A DNA stretch of 64,000 nucleotides from Allobosea caraganae (GCF_003351345.1 NZ_QQTO01000019.1:951476-1015475), one strand, 5' to 3'. Positions 10,800 through 20,680 are shown, counted from the stretch's first letter. Notes: generated by a model from the sequence alone, not told the origin. Translations and numbers: made by a program.

Positions 10800-12884
10800 T
10801 CAGACTCCGGTTCGCCGTTCGCGCGGCAGGGTCACGGTGAAGGCCGCGCCATGGCCCTGGCGCGAGCTGACGCTGATCGAGCCGCCATGCAGGTGCACGA
10901 TCTCGCGGGCGAAGTGCAGGCCCATGCCGGTGCCCTCGATGCCGGCGGCGGTGCGGGCGCGGAAGAAGCGCTCGAACAGGCGGGGGATCTCGTCCTCGGG
11001 AATGCCGATGCCGCGGTCGCGCACCGTCAGCGTCACCGAGCGGTCGTCGGTGGCGGCATCGACGATGATCGGCTGGTCGTCGGGCGAGTATTTGGCGGCG
11101 TTGGAGACGAGGTTGGCCAGCGCCTGGTCCATCAGCAGGGCGTCGCAGGAGACGCGCTCGGGCAGGTTCGCGAGCGCGAGGTCGAAGCGGCGATGGGGGG
11201 TGAGCTCCTGCTGGCGCTCGCAGACGTCGCTGATCAGCTGGGCGAGGTCGCAGGGGCGGGGATGGAAGTCGATCTCGCCGGCGTCGAGCCGGGCCGCGTT
11301 GAGCGTGTTGTCGACCAACCGGGCCAGCCGCATCGCCGCGTGCCTGATCTTGCCGGTGCGGGTCTCGATCTCGCCGGCGGTCATGGTCGCGCCGCGGCGC
11401 TGCATGCGCTGCGCGCCGGAATCGATGATCGCCAGCGGCGTGCGGAACTGGTGCGAGACCATCGAGACGAAGCCGGTATAGAGCTGGCGCAGGCTCTGCT
11501 CCTGGGCCAGTGCCGATTGCAGCGCCGCGGCGGCGTGCTTGTAGGTGGTGACGTCGGCGAAGCGCAGCACGCTGCTGCCGTCCGCGGCGCGGTTGAGGCT
11601 GGCGAGCAGCCAGACTCCCTGCGGCCGCAACAGCTCGACGGCGCGGCGCTCCTCGGCCGAGAGCGTGCCGGCTTGCGGAAAGCCGGTGCGGGCCAGCACG
11701 CTGTCGAGCGGCGTGCCCGGCGCGAACAGCCCGGGCTCGGCCTTGAACATCTCGGCCGCGACCTCGTTGGCGACGATCAGCCGCCCGTCCGCGTCGAAGG
11801 CGGCGAAGCCGTCCGGGGCGGTGTTGATCGCCGAGCGGAGCTGGACCTGGGTGTGGTTGAGGCTGGCGGTGCGCTCCTCGACCTGGTGCTCGAGCTCCTC
11901 GTGATGGCGCGCCAGCTCGTGCTGGGCGAGCGCGCGCACGGTGACGTCGCGGATGATGACGACGCCGCCGACCACCTCGCCGCGCGAACGCACCGGGAAG
12001 CTCGCCTTCTCCAGATACATGCTCGTGCCGGGCATGAGGTGCTCCGACATGTAGAAATCCTCGCCGGCGAGCGTCTGCCGCAGCATCCGCGAGACGACGT
12101 GATCCTCCGGGAAGGGGAAGGCCTTGCGCAGGTCGGCGCCGACCACCTCGCTGGCCGGACGCCTGAAGATCGCGGCCATGGCGCTGTTCCAGTGGGTGCA
12201 GCGCAGGTCTTTGTCGAAGGCGACGATGCCCTCCTTGCTCGATTCGATCAGCAGGTGGAGGAAGTGCTTCTCCTGGCGCAGCGTCTCGTCGGCAGCCTCG
12301 GCGCGGCCGAGGTTGTGCAGCAGGCGGGCGACCAGGAAGCAGCCGGTGAGCAGGATGCCGAGGATGCAGGCGATGATTTCGTAGAGGGTCAGGCGATAGG
12401 CGTCGCGCTGCTGGCCGAGCCGGTTGCGCTCGGAGAGGACGTTGGTGTTGGCCATGTTGCGCAGGTTCTCGACCGGGCCCGAGAGCGCCGTCGAGAAGGC
12501 CGCCCCCAGCTCGGGGCCGGGCTGCCGCACCAGCAGCGGTTCGAGCTTGAGCAGCGCGGCCTCGATCCGGCCGGCCTCGCCGGGAAAGCCGAGCGCGGCG
12601 AGCTTGCTGCCGAGATCGCCCTCGCGCAGCAGCACCAGCCGGCTGACCGCGATGTCGAACTGGCCGCTCAGCTCGGCGGCGGGGCCGAGCGCGGCGATGC
12701 GGGTCAGCTCCTGCAGCTCGAACTGGGCCTGCGAGAGCGCGTAGGCGGCGTCCTCGCCGAAGGCGCGGTGCATGGCGCGCTCGACATTGACCAGGCGCAG
12801 CAGCGCCCAGCCCAAGAGCGCGGCGAAGACCAGGATCGCCGCGACGGTGGCAGCCAGTTCGAGCCGGCGCCAGCGCCGCGTCAT
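10800..12884 (-). CDS. Membrane sensor histidine kinase with two PAS domains
   Basis: 694-residue kinase. Transmembrane helices at about 10-31 and 167-188 enclose a roughly 135-residue helical periplasmic sensor region. Two PAS domains follow (about 205-320 and 345-450), joined by a coiled-coil-like helix around 320-345. The HisKA dimerisation helix has phospho-acceptor His478 in SHQFRTP. The ATPase domain shows an N box (NLVSNAAKYS), DRGIGIP and GTGMGL. The ATG overlaps the stop of the upstream SUOX-like gene by 4 bp, and the response regulator is 5 bp downstream, so the three are one operon. The signal is unknown. Confidence 0.92.
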   Translation of the reverse strand: MTRRWRRLELAATVAAILVFAALLGWALLRLVNVERAMHRAFGEDAAYALSQAQFELQELTRIAALGPAAELSGQFDIAVSRLVLLREGDLGSKLAALGFPGEAGRIEAALLKLEPLLVRQPGPELGAAFSTALSGPVENLRNMANTNVLSERNRLGQQRDAYRLTLYEIIACILGILLTGCFLVARLLHNLGRAEAADETLRQEKHFLHLLIESSKEGIVAFDKDLRCTHWNSAMAAIFRRPASEVVGADLRKAFPFPEDHVVSRMLRQTLAGEDFYMSEHLMPGTSMYLEKASFPVRSRGEVVGGVVIIRDVTVRALAQHELARHHEELEHQVEERTASLNHTQVQLRSAINTAPDGFAAFDADGRLIVANEVAAEMFKAEPGLFAPGTPLDSVLARTGFPQAGTLSAEERRAVELLRPQGVWLLASLNRAADGSSVLRFADVTTYKHAAAALQSALAQEQSLRQLYTGFVSMVSHQFRTPLAIIDSGAQRMQRRGATMTAGEIETRTGKIRHAAMRLARLVDNTLNAARLDAGEIDFHPRPCDLAQLISDVCERQQELTPHRRFDLALANLPERVSCDALLMDQALANLVSNAAKYSPDDQPIIVDAATDDRSVTLTVRDRGIGIPEDEIPRLFERFFRARTAAGIEGTGMGLHFAREIVHLHGGSISVSSRQGHGAAFTVTLPRERRTGV

Positions 12885-13441
12885 GAAAGGATCAGCTGCT
12901 TGAGCTGCCAGATCCAGCGCGCGTCATAGCGCTCGTCCTGCAGCTCGCCGAACTGGTCGCGCGGATAGACGATCCACAAAGGCCCCTTGTCTCGTGCCGT
13001 CAACTCTCGTCCATCCATGCTGAGCGCGATGATCGCATCATAGCGCTGGAAGTCGGACAACGGAATGTCGACGACATAGTCGTTGAGCGCGACGGCGCGC
13101 ATCATGGTGGCGCGCTCGGCGCCGACCGCGGCGAGCAGATCTCGTACCAGCACGCCCTCGAAGACCTTCACGCCGTCGGTCCAGGCCGTGCCGGTCCTCA
13201 GCGTGCGCAGCCCGAGCTTTTCCAGCATCGCCCGGTCGAACACGGCGGCGGCGTTGCGGTTGGTGGCGGTGATCCGGCCGGAGATTTCGAGCAGCGGGCG
13301 GCCCTCCGGCTGCGGCAGGCTCGCGGCCAGCGCCGCCACGGTGAGGGCGAGCGCCGCCAGGATCGTCGCCAGCATCCAGGCGGCCGACGTCCAACCCGCG
13401 CGGCGAAGCCGCGTGACCATTCCAAACGCCATCGTCCGCAT
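12881..13441 (-). CDS. SUOX-fold (oxidoreductase molybdopterin-binding-like) protein without cysteine
   Basis: 186-residue protein with one hydrophobic segment at about 19-41, which acts as a signal peptide or anchor, so the rest is probably periplasmic. The body resembles the molybdopterin-binding fold of sulfite oxidase/YedY: LLEISGRI near the start, FEGVLVRDLLAAVG, ALNDYVVDIPLSDF and a C-terminal PLWIVYPRD. It contains no cysteine at all, so it lacks the ligand that holds molybdenum in the enzymes and is unlikely to be a redox enzyme. It overlaps the kinase gene by 4 bp as first gene of the operon, so a role as periplasmic signal-binding partner of the kinase is likely. Start could be an internal ATG seven codons on. 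Confidence 0.75.
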   Translation of the reverse strand: MRTMAFGMVTRLRRAGWTSAAWMLATILAALALTVAALAASLPQPEGRPLLEISGRITATNRNAAAVFDRAMLEKLGLRTLRTGTAWTDGVKVFEGVLVRDLLAAVGAERATMMRAVALNDYVVDIPLSDFQRYDAIIALSMDGRELTARDKGPLWIVYPRDQFGELQDERYDARWIWQLKQLILS

Positions 13442-13678
13442 CCCGTCGCCAAGGCAGGCCGACGCCGGGACCGTGGCCTCGGCGCGACAGGTGCGGGTTT
13501 AGGCGGGTGCTTCGCGCCCGGCCCCGTCTGAACGCAGGGGGACAGGGGAAGAAAGCTGCCGCTAGGTCGGCCCGCTTCCCCGGCGGACGCAGCGGACCCC
13601 GAGTCGGATTGCGGCCACTCGCCCCGCCGCCGCGCTCCGCCGGGGAAGCACGATGCCCAAGCAAAACAAGGACATGCG
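13442..13678. promoter_or_regulatory. Divergent promoter region, sensor operon and autotransporter 1
   Basis: 237 bp between the divergently transcribed kinase operon and the first autotransporter. AAGGA at 13668-13672 is a well-spaced ribosome site for the ATG at 13679. No clear operator dyad was recognised; the shared position would allow the response regulator to act on both sides. Confidence 0.45.
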
Positions 13679-16600
13679 ATGCCGACCCTGCCTGTGAGAC
13701 ATCTTCGCGGCGCCCTGCTGGTGACAGCGTCCACCCTGGCGATGACGATCGCGCTGGCGCCGTCGGCGCAGGCTCAGGGCACGATCACCTATGGCTCCGG
13801 CGAGTCCCGTAACGCCCCGATCGCGATGACCGGCAACACCACATTGGAGGTGCCGAACGGGCAGCAATACATCTCGATCCAGGCGGGTGTGATCAGCGGA
13901 GCCTTCGGCATCGTCAAGACCGGGGGCGGCGCCCTTCGGCTTGACGGTGACAACACCTACACGGGCGGGACGAACCACACCGCAGGCCTGCTCCTGGTGG
14001 GGCACCAGAACGCGCTGGGCACGGGTGCCTTGACGATGGCGCACGGGACGTCGCTCTCGATCGGCGCCGGCATCACCGTCAACAATGCCACGATGATCAC
14101 AGGCAGCGTTAGCATGATCTCGGCCGGAGGGACGCATGGTGGCGTCATCAGCGGCAGCGGCGAGCTCAACACGAGCGGCTTCGACCGGCTGATCCTCAGC
14201 GGAAACAACGTCTACACCGGCGGAACGACCGTACAGCGCGGCATTCTCGCTCTCGGCAGCGCCAACGCCGCAGGAACGGGTTCGATAACCCTGGGCACCA
14301 ACGCCGATGTCGGGCTGGCTCTCACCGGCCATACCTACGCAAACAACGTCGTTCTGCAAGGCGGAGTCATCATCGCCGAGAGCGCGTCCGAGCTGAGCGG
14401 TACGATCTCGGGGACGGGTCCGCTCAGAAAGCGCGGTACCGGCGCGCTCACGCTCAGCGGCAGCAACAGCCACGCCTACACCGATCTCAACCAGGGCGCC
14501 CTGCGCGTCGCCAATAGCGGGGCGCTCGGCGCCGGCGTGCTGCGGATGAGCGGCGGCACGACGCTCCAGCTCGACGACGCGATCACCGTCGCCAACCGGA
14601 TCGATCTTCAGGGGGATGCCGGCTTCCAGGTGGCCGCGGGCGCTGCCACGATCTCCGGCGCGATCGGCGAGGCCGGGCGCTTCATGGGCATCACCAAGAC
14701 GGGGGCCGGCGAGCTGGCGCTGACGGGCGTGAACACCTACACCGGCAATACGCGCGTCCAGGCGGGACAGCTCACCTTCGCCGAGCTCGGCGCGCTGTCG
14801 CAGAACTCCTTTCTGATGATCGATGCCGGAGCCACGGCGCAGTTCCGGGCGACGCAGACGATCGGCGATCTCAGCGGCGCCGGCCGGCTCGATATCGGCG
14901 ATAGCGGCGCCATCGTCGGCTATCTCGGCAGCTCGTCGCATTTCTCCGGCATCATCGAAGGCGACGGCCATTTCCATAAGATCGGCTCGGGCGAACTCAG
15001 GCTGAGCGGCGACGGCTCGCGCCTGACCGGCGACATCCAGGTGATGAACGGTACGTTGCGGGTCGACGGAACCCTGGGTGACCTCAACGGCGTGCGGAAC
15101 AGCATCAATGTCGCCGAGGGCGGCACCCTGACCGGCAACGGCCATCTCGGCGCCGTCTGGGTCCATGACGGCGGCATCCTGCGCGGCATCCAGGGCGACA
15201 GCCTGCGCATGCACAGCCTGAATCTGTCCGCCGGCAGCGTCATCGACGTGGAACTCACGACGCCAGGTGCGACCGCCGGGCTGTTCGAGGTCAACAACAA
15301 CCTGGTGCTCGACGGCCGGGTCAACGTGGCGAATTACGGCACGTTCGGACAGGGCGTCTATCGGCTGGTCAACTATGGCGGGACGCTGACCGATAACGGG
15401 CTCGAGATCGGCACGGTGCCCGGTGGCACCGACCGCAGCCAGCTCGCGGTCCAGACCTCGGTCGTCGGCGAGGTCAACATCGTCAACGCGGCGCTGACCG
15501 AGCGCCTGTTCTGGGACGGCAGCGACATCAGCCGCTGGAACAACGGCCGGGTCGATGGCGGTGCCGGCACCTGGAGCGGCGACATCGACAGCTTCACCAC
15601 GGTCGACGGCGCGAGCAACGGCCGGCAGGCGCCGACGCCGGGCTTCGTCATCTTCCAGAACACCGGCGGCATGGTGATCGTCGACGACGGCCATTCGCCG
15701 ATCGAGGTCACCGGCATGCAGTTCGCCGCCGATGGCTACGGGCTGATGGGTGGGCGCATCCAGATCAACGATCCCGAGACGATCATCCGCGTCGGCGACG
15801 GCACGGAGGTCGGGGCTGGCTATACCGCGATCATCGGCAGTGTGCTCACCGGCTCGGGGCGCCTGGTCAAGACCGATTACGGCACGCTCGTCCTGACCGG
15901 CGCCAACGATTATGCCGGCGGCACCGAGGTGCGCCACGGCACGCTGGTCGGCAATAGCACCAGCCTGCAGGGCGACATCGCCAACAACGCGCGCCTGGTC
16001 TTCGACCAGCAGGGCGATGGGCAATACCGGGGGCTGATCTCTGGCTCGGGCACGCTGGTCAAGACGGGCGCGGGCCTGCTCGACGCGACCGCCAGGGACC
16101 ATGTGGTCGGCAGCACCGTCATCGAGCAGGGCGTGCTCGAAGTCTCCGGCGGCAGCCAACTCGGCGCCGTGCGCAATGACGGCGCGCTCTCGGTCCATGC
16201 CGGGGCTGATGGCAGCTTCGCCTCGGAGATGTCCGGCAGCGGCGAGTTCTGGAAGCGCGGCATCGGCAACCTGACCCTGACCGGCACCAACACCTATAGC
16301 GGCGGCACCCGGATATCGGACGGCACGCTCACAGGTGCGGCTTCGAGCTTCGGCACCGGCGCGATCGTCAACGATGCAGCCCTCGTCATCGACCAGGCCG
16401 TCGATGGCAGCTTCGGTGGCGGCATCCATGGCAGCGGCGCCTTCACCAAGCAGGGCGCGGGGACGCTGACCCTGACCGGGGTCAACGACCTGGAGGGCGC
16501 AACCACCGTCGCCGCCGGCCGGCTGGTGCTGAACGGCTCGTTGCTGAACTCGGCTGTCACCGTGCAGAGCGGGGCCGTGATCAGCGGCAACGGCGCGACG

Positions 16601-18244
16601 GCCGACCTGACCGTGCTCGCCGGCGGCACGATCGCGCCCGGCAATTCGGTCGGCTCCTTCACCGTGGGCGGCAATCTCGTGCTGGCGCCAGGCTCGACCT
16701 ATGCCGCCGAGATCGCCGGCAATGGCGACGCCGACAGCATCATGGTCGCCGGCCAGGCGACGATCGGCGGCAGCCGGCTCGCGGTGACCGCGCTCGACCC
16801 GCGGGTGAGCTACCAGAACGGCCAATCCTACATCGTCCTGATGGCTGCCGGCGGGATCAATGGCAGCTTTGCCGAAGCCGTGACGCAGTCGGCCTTCATC
16901 GATGTCTCGATCGATCAGACCACCGAGGCGGTCGCCGTCTCGATCAAGGTCAAGGATGGCGAGCCGCAGCCGGATCCGGGCACCGATCCTCAGCCCAATC
17001 CCGAGCCGGGCACCGACCCCGGTTCAAATCCCGGCTCCCAGCCCGGCCCGGGCGCCAACCCGACTCGGGAGCCCCCCACGCTGTTCGGCCGGGTCGCGCA
17101 GACGCGCAACCAGCTCTCGACGGCCCGGGCGCTCGACACCCTGCCGCAGGTCGGCGGCACGCTGGCCCTCTACAACAGCCTGCTGATGCAGGACGCTCCG
17201 GGCGCGCGCGCCGCCTTCGACCAGCTCTCCGGCGAAATCCACGCTTCGGCCAAGACCGCCTTGGTCGAGGAGAGCGGGGCGGTGCGCGCGGGGGCGATCG
17301 ACCGGCTGCGCTCGGCCTTCGGCTCGGTCGGCGCGGCGCCCATGGCGACGATGAGCTACGGCTTCAGCGCCGACAAGGCCACGGCCGCGACCGGGCCGAT
17401 GCCGAAGCGCCCGCAGGCTGAGCGTTTCGCGGTCTGGGGCCAGGGTTATGGCTCCTTCGGGCACAGTGACGGCAACCGCAACGCCGCCAGGCTCTCGCGC
17501 TCCAGCGGCGGCCTGATGGTCGGTGCGGATGTCGCAGTCTTCGACAACCTGCGCTTCGGCGCGCTCGCCGGCTATAGCCGCAGCGAGTTCGATGCCAAGG
17601 GCCGGGTCGATTCCGGGTCGAGCGACAACTACCACCTCGGCCTCTATGGCGGCGGGCAGTGGGGCGGTATCGGGCTGCGCGCGGGCGCGAGCTACACTTG
17701 GCACGACGTGGACACCCGCCGCACCGTCTCCTTCACCGGCTTCGGCGACAGCCTGAAGGGCGGCTACAACGCTGGCACTGCGCAGGTCTTCGGCGAGCTC
17801 GGCTACCGCGTCGATCTCGGCCGGGTGGCGCTGGAGCCCTTCGCAGGGCTGGCCTATGTCAACCTGCACAGCGACGGCTTCACGGAGCAGGGCGGGGCGG
17901 CCGCGCTCGCCGCGCATGGTTCCGATACCTCCGTCGGCTTCTCGACGCTCGGCCTGCGCGTGTCGAGCAGCCTGCAGGTCCAGGGCATGGAGCTGACCCT
18001 GCGCGGCACGCTGGGCTGGCGCCATGCCTTCGGCGACACCACCCCGCTGGCGACGCTGGCCTTCGCCGGCAGCCGCGCCTTCTCGGTCGCCGGAGTGCCG
18101 GTCGCGAAGAATGCCGCCCTGGTGGAGACCGGGCTCGACCTCGCCATCGGCAACAGCACCACGCTCGGCCTGTCCTATACCGGCCAGCTCGCAGGCGATG
18201 CCCAGGACCACGCCTTCAAGGGCAACCTCGCCGTCAAGTTCTGA
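13679..18244 (+). CDS. Autotransporter 1: beta-repeat passenger with C-terminal barrel
   Basis: 1521-residue type Va secreted outer-membrane protein. The signal peptide is cleaved after AQA near residue 32. The passenger is built of autotransporter-associated beta-strand repeats with the recurring pattern LTGxNTYTGGT and a GTL strand, which form a beta helix. Near residues 1100-1130 is a Pro/Asp/Gly linker. The C-terminal barrel (about 1240-1521) contains FAVWGQGYGSFG and ends in NLAVKF, with the terminal aromatic residue needed for BAM recognition. No protease or other catalytic motif was seen, so adhesion or aggregation is the likely role. It is divergent from a two-component operon and shares extensive sequence with autotransporter 2 at 55408. 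Confidence 0.95.
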   Translation: MPTLPVRHLRGALLVTASTLAMTIALAPSAQAQGTITYGSGESRNAPIAMTGNTTLEVPNGQQYISIQAGVISGAFGIVKTGGGALRLDGDNTYTGGTNHTAGLLLVGHQNALGTGALTMAHGTSLSIGAGITVNNATMITGSVSMISAGGTHGGVISGSGELNTSGFDRLILSGNNVYTGGTTVQRGILALGSANAAGTGSITLGTNADVGLALTGHTYANNVVLQGGVIIAESASELSGTISGTGPLRKRGTGALTLSGSNSHAYTDLNQGALRVANSGALGAGVLRMSGGTTLQLDDAITVANRIDLQGDAGFQVAAGAATISGAIGEAGRFMGITKTGAGELALTGVNTYTGNTRVQAGQLTFAELGALSQNSFLMIDAGATAQFRATQTIGDLSGAGRLDIGDSGAIVGYLGSSSHFSGIIEGDGHFHKIGSGELRLSGDGSRLTGDIQVMNGTLRVDGTLGDLNGVRNSINVAEGGTLTGNGHLGAVWVHDGGILRGIQGDSLRMHSLNLSAGSVIDVELTTPGATAGLFEVNNNLVLDGRVNVANYGTFGQGVYRLVNYGGTLTDNGLEIGTVPGGTDRSQLAVQTSVVGEVNIVNAALTERLFWDGSDISRWNNGRVDGGAGTWSGDIDSFTTVDGASNGRQAPTPGFVIFQNTGGMVIVDDGHSPIEVTGMQFAADGYGLMGGRIQINDPETIIRVGDGTEVGAGYTAIIGSVLTGSGRLVKTDYGTLVLTGANDYAGGTEVRHGTLVGNSTSLQGDIANNARLVFDQQGDGQYRGLISGSGTLVKTGAGLLDATARDHVVGSTVIEQGVLEVSGGSQLGAVRNDGALSVHAGADGSFASEMSGSGEFWKRGIGNLTLTGTNTYSGGTRISDGTLTGAASSFGTGAIVNDAALVIDQAVDGSFGGGIHGSGAFTKQGAGTLTLTGVNDLEGATTVAAGRLVLNGSLLNSAVTVQSGAVISGNGATADLTVLAGGTIAPGNSVGSFTVGGNLVLAPGSTYAAEIAGNGDADSIMVAGQATIGGSRLAVTALDPRVSYQNGQSYIVLMAAGGINGSFAEAVTQSAFIDVSIDQTTEAVAVSIKVKDGEPQPDPGTDPQPNPEPGTDPGSNPGSQPGPGANPTREPPTLFGRVAQTRNQLSTARALDTLPQVGGTLALYNSLLMQDAPGARAAFDQLSGEIHASAKTALVEESGAVRAGAIDRLRSAFGSVGAAPMATMSYGFSADKATAATGPMPKRPQAERFAVWGQGYGSFGHSDGNRNAARLSRSSGGLMVGADVAVFDNLRFGALAGYSRSEFDAKGRVDSGSSDNYHLGLYGGGQWGGIGLRAGASYTWHDVDTRRTVSFTGFGDSLKGGYNAGTAQVFGELGYRVDLGRVALEPFAGLAYVNLHSDGFTEQGGAAALAAHGSDTSVGFSTLGLRVSSSLQVQGMELTLRGTLGWRHAFGDTTPLATLAFAGSRAFSVAGVPVAKNAALVETGLDLAIGNSTTLGLSYTGQLAGDAQDHAFKGNLAVKF

Positions 18245-18261
18245 GGTCAGGCGAGGGGACT

Positions 18262-18298
18262 CCAGCCAGCGCGGTGATGAGCCTGCGCTGGCTGGTTT
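18262..18298. terminator. Bidirectional terminator-like hairpin
   Basis: An 11-bp perfect stem (CCAGCCAGCGC at 18262-18272 with its complement at 18285-18295) and a 12-nt loop are followed by TTT. It sits between the convergent autotransporter 1 and hydratase genes and touches the hydratase stop codon. Confidence 0.7.
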
Positions 18299-19082
18299 AG
18301 CCCGCGGTCACCGAAAGCGCGACCTTCCCAAGACCCTCGATCTCGAACTCATAGGCCTCGGCGGTCTTGGGGAAGCGGGTCGTGACCAGGCTGCCGGTCA
18401 TGACGATGTCGCCGGCGCGCAGCGCCTCGCCCTTCGCGGCAAGGTGGTTGGCGAGCCAGGCGAGCGGGGCGAAGGGGTGGCCGAGCACGTCGCGACCATG
18501 GCCACGATCGACCTCGACGCCGTTGCTGCGGACGGTGCCGAGCACGGCGTCGAGCGCCGGCCAGCTGTCGCGGAACTCGGAGAGCACGATGCCGGCATTC
18601 CAGGAATTGTCGGCGACCAGCGAGAGGATATCGAGCTCGGCGTAGTTGGCGGCGCGGTCGTCGACGATCTCGATGGCGGCGCAGACGCCGCCGACATGGC
18701 CGGCGACGCTCTCGGCCGTGAAGGGCGCGCCCTGCGGCGGCAGGTCGGAGGCCATGCGGACGGCGATCTCGAATTCGAGGCCGAGCCGGCCATAGCCGGA
18801 GATGGCTACGCTTGCGCCGGACTGGTGGACGCGGTCAGTCAGCACCACGCCGGCAATCGGCGAGTCGATGCCGCACATCTGCTGCATGCGCTGCGAGGTC
18901 AGGCCGATCTTGTAGCCGACCGGCTTGCCGTGCTTCGCCTGGAGCAGCGGCACGAAGCGGTCCTGGATCGCATAGGCGTCGGCCAGCGACGCGGCGCCAT
19001 TCGCCGCCGCGAAGGGCCGAAACGGCTCGCCCTGCTCATGCTCGCGCAGCAGGCGCCGCGCCAGTCCGTCCGCATCCAGCAT
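18297..19082 (-). CDS. 2-keto-4-pentenoate hydratase-like protein (MhpD/FAH superfamily)
   Basis: 261-residue protein of the 2-oxopent-4-enoate hydratase/4-oxalocrotonate decarboxylase group, enzymes that add water to a dienol-derived keto acid in meta-cleavage pathways. Visible family marks are AYAIQDRFVP, GYKIGLTSQRMQ, a central LEFEIAVRM with metal-binding acidic residues, and DVLGHPFAPLAWLAN towards the C-terminus. It is the last gene of an operon with an ABC receptor and an amidohydrolase; none of the ring-cleavage enzymes lies nearby. The true substrate may be another 2-keto acid. Confidence 0.85.
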   Translation of the reverse strand: MLDADGLARRLLREHEQGEPFRPFAAANGAASLADAYAIQDRFVPLLQAKHGKPVGYKIGLTSQRMQQMCGIDSPIAGVVLTDRVHQSGASVAISGYGRLGLEFEIAVRMASDLPPQGAPFTAESVAGHVGGVCAAIEIVDDRAANYAELDILSLVADNSWNAGIVLSEFRDSWPALDAVLGTVRSNGVEVDRGHGRDVLGHPFAPLAWLANHLAAKGEALRAGDIVMTGSLVTTRFPKTAEAYEFEIEGLGKVALSVTAG

Positions 19083-19102
19083 CTTTATCTCCCCGGCCGC
19101 TT

Positions 19103-20680
19103 TCAGGCTTTATCGATGCCCCAGAAGACGGGGAATCCCTTGCCGACGCCGCTGATGTTCTTCCTGTATGCCGTGGCATAGAGATACTGGCCAAGCGGAA
19201 TATAGGGCACGTCCTCGAAGGCCTGGACTTGGATCGCCTCGGCCGCCTTCTTGCGGCCGGCCTCGTCGGGGGCCGAGAGCCAGGAGGCGCGCAGCTCCTC
19301 CAGCTTGGGGCTGGTCGGCCAACCCGGCGCGGCGGCCGTGCCGTTGCTCCACAGCATGGTGTGGGTCATCGGGTTGAGCTGGTCGAGCCCGCCGGTGAAG
19401 TTGTCGATCACGCTCCAGCCGCCGGCCTCGACGCCGTCGCGCTTGGCGCGGCGCTGCACCACGGTGCCCCAGTCCGTCGCCTGATAGTCGACATTGAAGC
19501 CGAGCTTGACCAAGAGGTCGCGGCCGACCTCGGCGACGGCCGAGAGGATCGGGATGTCGGTCGCGCCGAGCATGACGATCTTCTCGCCCTTGTAGCCGGC
19601 GGCAGTGATGGCCTTGCGGGCCTCGTCTATGCTGAGGGGGGCGGGCATGCCGGCATTGCTCGCCATCGGCGTGCCCGGGCAGAAGAAGCCGACGCCGTCC
19701 TTCCACATCGACTTGTCGTCGCCGACGGCCGCCTGCATGAAGTCGGCCTGCGCGACGGCGCGCAGCACGGCGCGGCGGATGGCGGGATTGTCGAAGGGCG
19801 GATGCAACTGGTTCATCCGCATGATGCCGATATAGCCGGCCGGGTCCTGGATCTCGACCTTGAGGTTGGCGTCCTGCTTCAGGATCGGCAGCAGGTCGGG
19901 GATCGGCAGCTCCCACCAGTCGACGCTACCGGTCTGGAGGGCGGAACTCGCTGTCGAGGAATCGGCGATGGTGTGCCATTCGACCCGGTCGAACTTGACC
20001 ACCTTGGGCCCGGCCATCCAATCCGTGGTGCCGGTCGGACAGGGAACGTAGCCGGCAAATTTCTCGTAGACGGCACGCGCGCCGGGCTGGCGCTCATCCG
20101 TCTTGAAGCGGAACGGGCCGCTGCCGACCATCTCGGTGACCTGCTTGAAGGGATCGGTCTGGGCGATGCGCTCGGGCATGATGGCGCAGAGATTGTTGGT
20201 CGCCTTGCCGAGCACGTCGGGCAGCTGCGGGAAGGGGCGCTTCAGCTTGAAGACGATCTTGCGATCGCTCGGGGCCGAGACCTCGTCGCAGGCCGCCATC
20301 AGCAGCATGCCCATGCTGTCGCGCTTGCCCCAGCGCTGGATGCTGGCGACGCAGTCGCGGGCGAGCACCGGGGTGTTGTCGTGGAACTTTAGGCCTTCGC
20401 GCAGGGTCAGCGTCCATTGCAAGCCATCGTTCTCGACGACATGGCCTTCGGCCATCTGCGGCGAGGTGCGGAAGCTGCTGTCCTGGCCGTAGAGCGTGTC
20501 GAACACCATGGCGGCGTGGTTGCGCGTGACATAGGCCGTGGTCCAGACCGGATCGAGCACCGCGAGATCGGCCTGCGGGATGAACTTGAGGAGCTTCGTG
20601 CCCTGCGCCCGCACGATGGAGGGGGCGGCGAGGCTGCTCGCGGCCAGGGCCGAGCCGATCAGGAATTCACGCCGCCTCAT
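19103..20680 (-). CDS. Peptide/opine-type ABC substrate-binding protein (SBP family 5)
   Basis: 525-residue periplasmic receptor of the DppA/OppA class. It starts with a Tat-like signal peptide (RRREFL followed by a hydrophobic stretch and cleavage near VRAQG). The mature part begins LDPVWTTAYVTRNHAAMVFDTLY, typical of this family, and length is as expected. It overlaps the amidohydrolase gene by 4 bp and is 20 bp before the hydratase gene. No permease or ATPase genes are adjacent, so it must use components encoded elsewhere, possibly the fused ATPase at the left edge of the window. Confidence 0.9.
   Translation of the reverse strand: MRRREFLIGSALAASSLAAPSIVRAQGTKLLKFIPQADLAVLDPVWTTAYVTRNHAAMVFDTLYGQDSSFRTSPQMAEGHVVENDGLQWTLTLREGLKFHDNTPVLARDCVASIQRWGKRDSMGMLLMAACDEVSAPSDRKIVFKLKRPFPQLPDVLGKATNNLCAIMPERIAQTDPFKQVTEMVGSGPFRFKTDERQPGARAVYEKFAGYVPCPTGTTDWMAGPKVVKFDRVEWHTIADSSTASSALQTGSVDWWELPIPDLLPILKQDANLKVEIQDPAGYIGIMRMNQLHPPFDNPAIRRAVLRAVAQADFMQAAVGDDKSMWKDGVGFFCPGTPMASNAGMPAPLSIDEARKAITAAGYKGEKIVMLGATDIPILSAVAEVGRDLLVKLGFNVDYQATDWGTVVQRRAKRDGVEAGGWSVIDNFTGGLDQLNPMTHTMLWSNGTAAAPGWPTSPKLEELRASWLSAPDEAGRKKAAEAIQVQAFEDVPYIPLGQYLYATAYRKNISGVGKGFPVFWGIDKA

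Noticed and set aside
13562..16825. Very long antisense open frame (1087 codons) opposite autotransporter 1
   Set aside because: It has the Arg/Gly/Ala/Asp-rich, low-hydrophobicity composition of a GC-rich shadow frame, shows no domain, and the sense strand is an unmistakable autotransporter.
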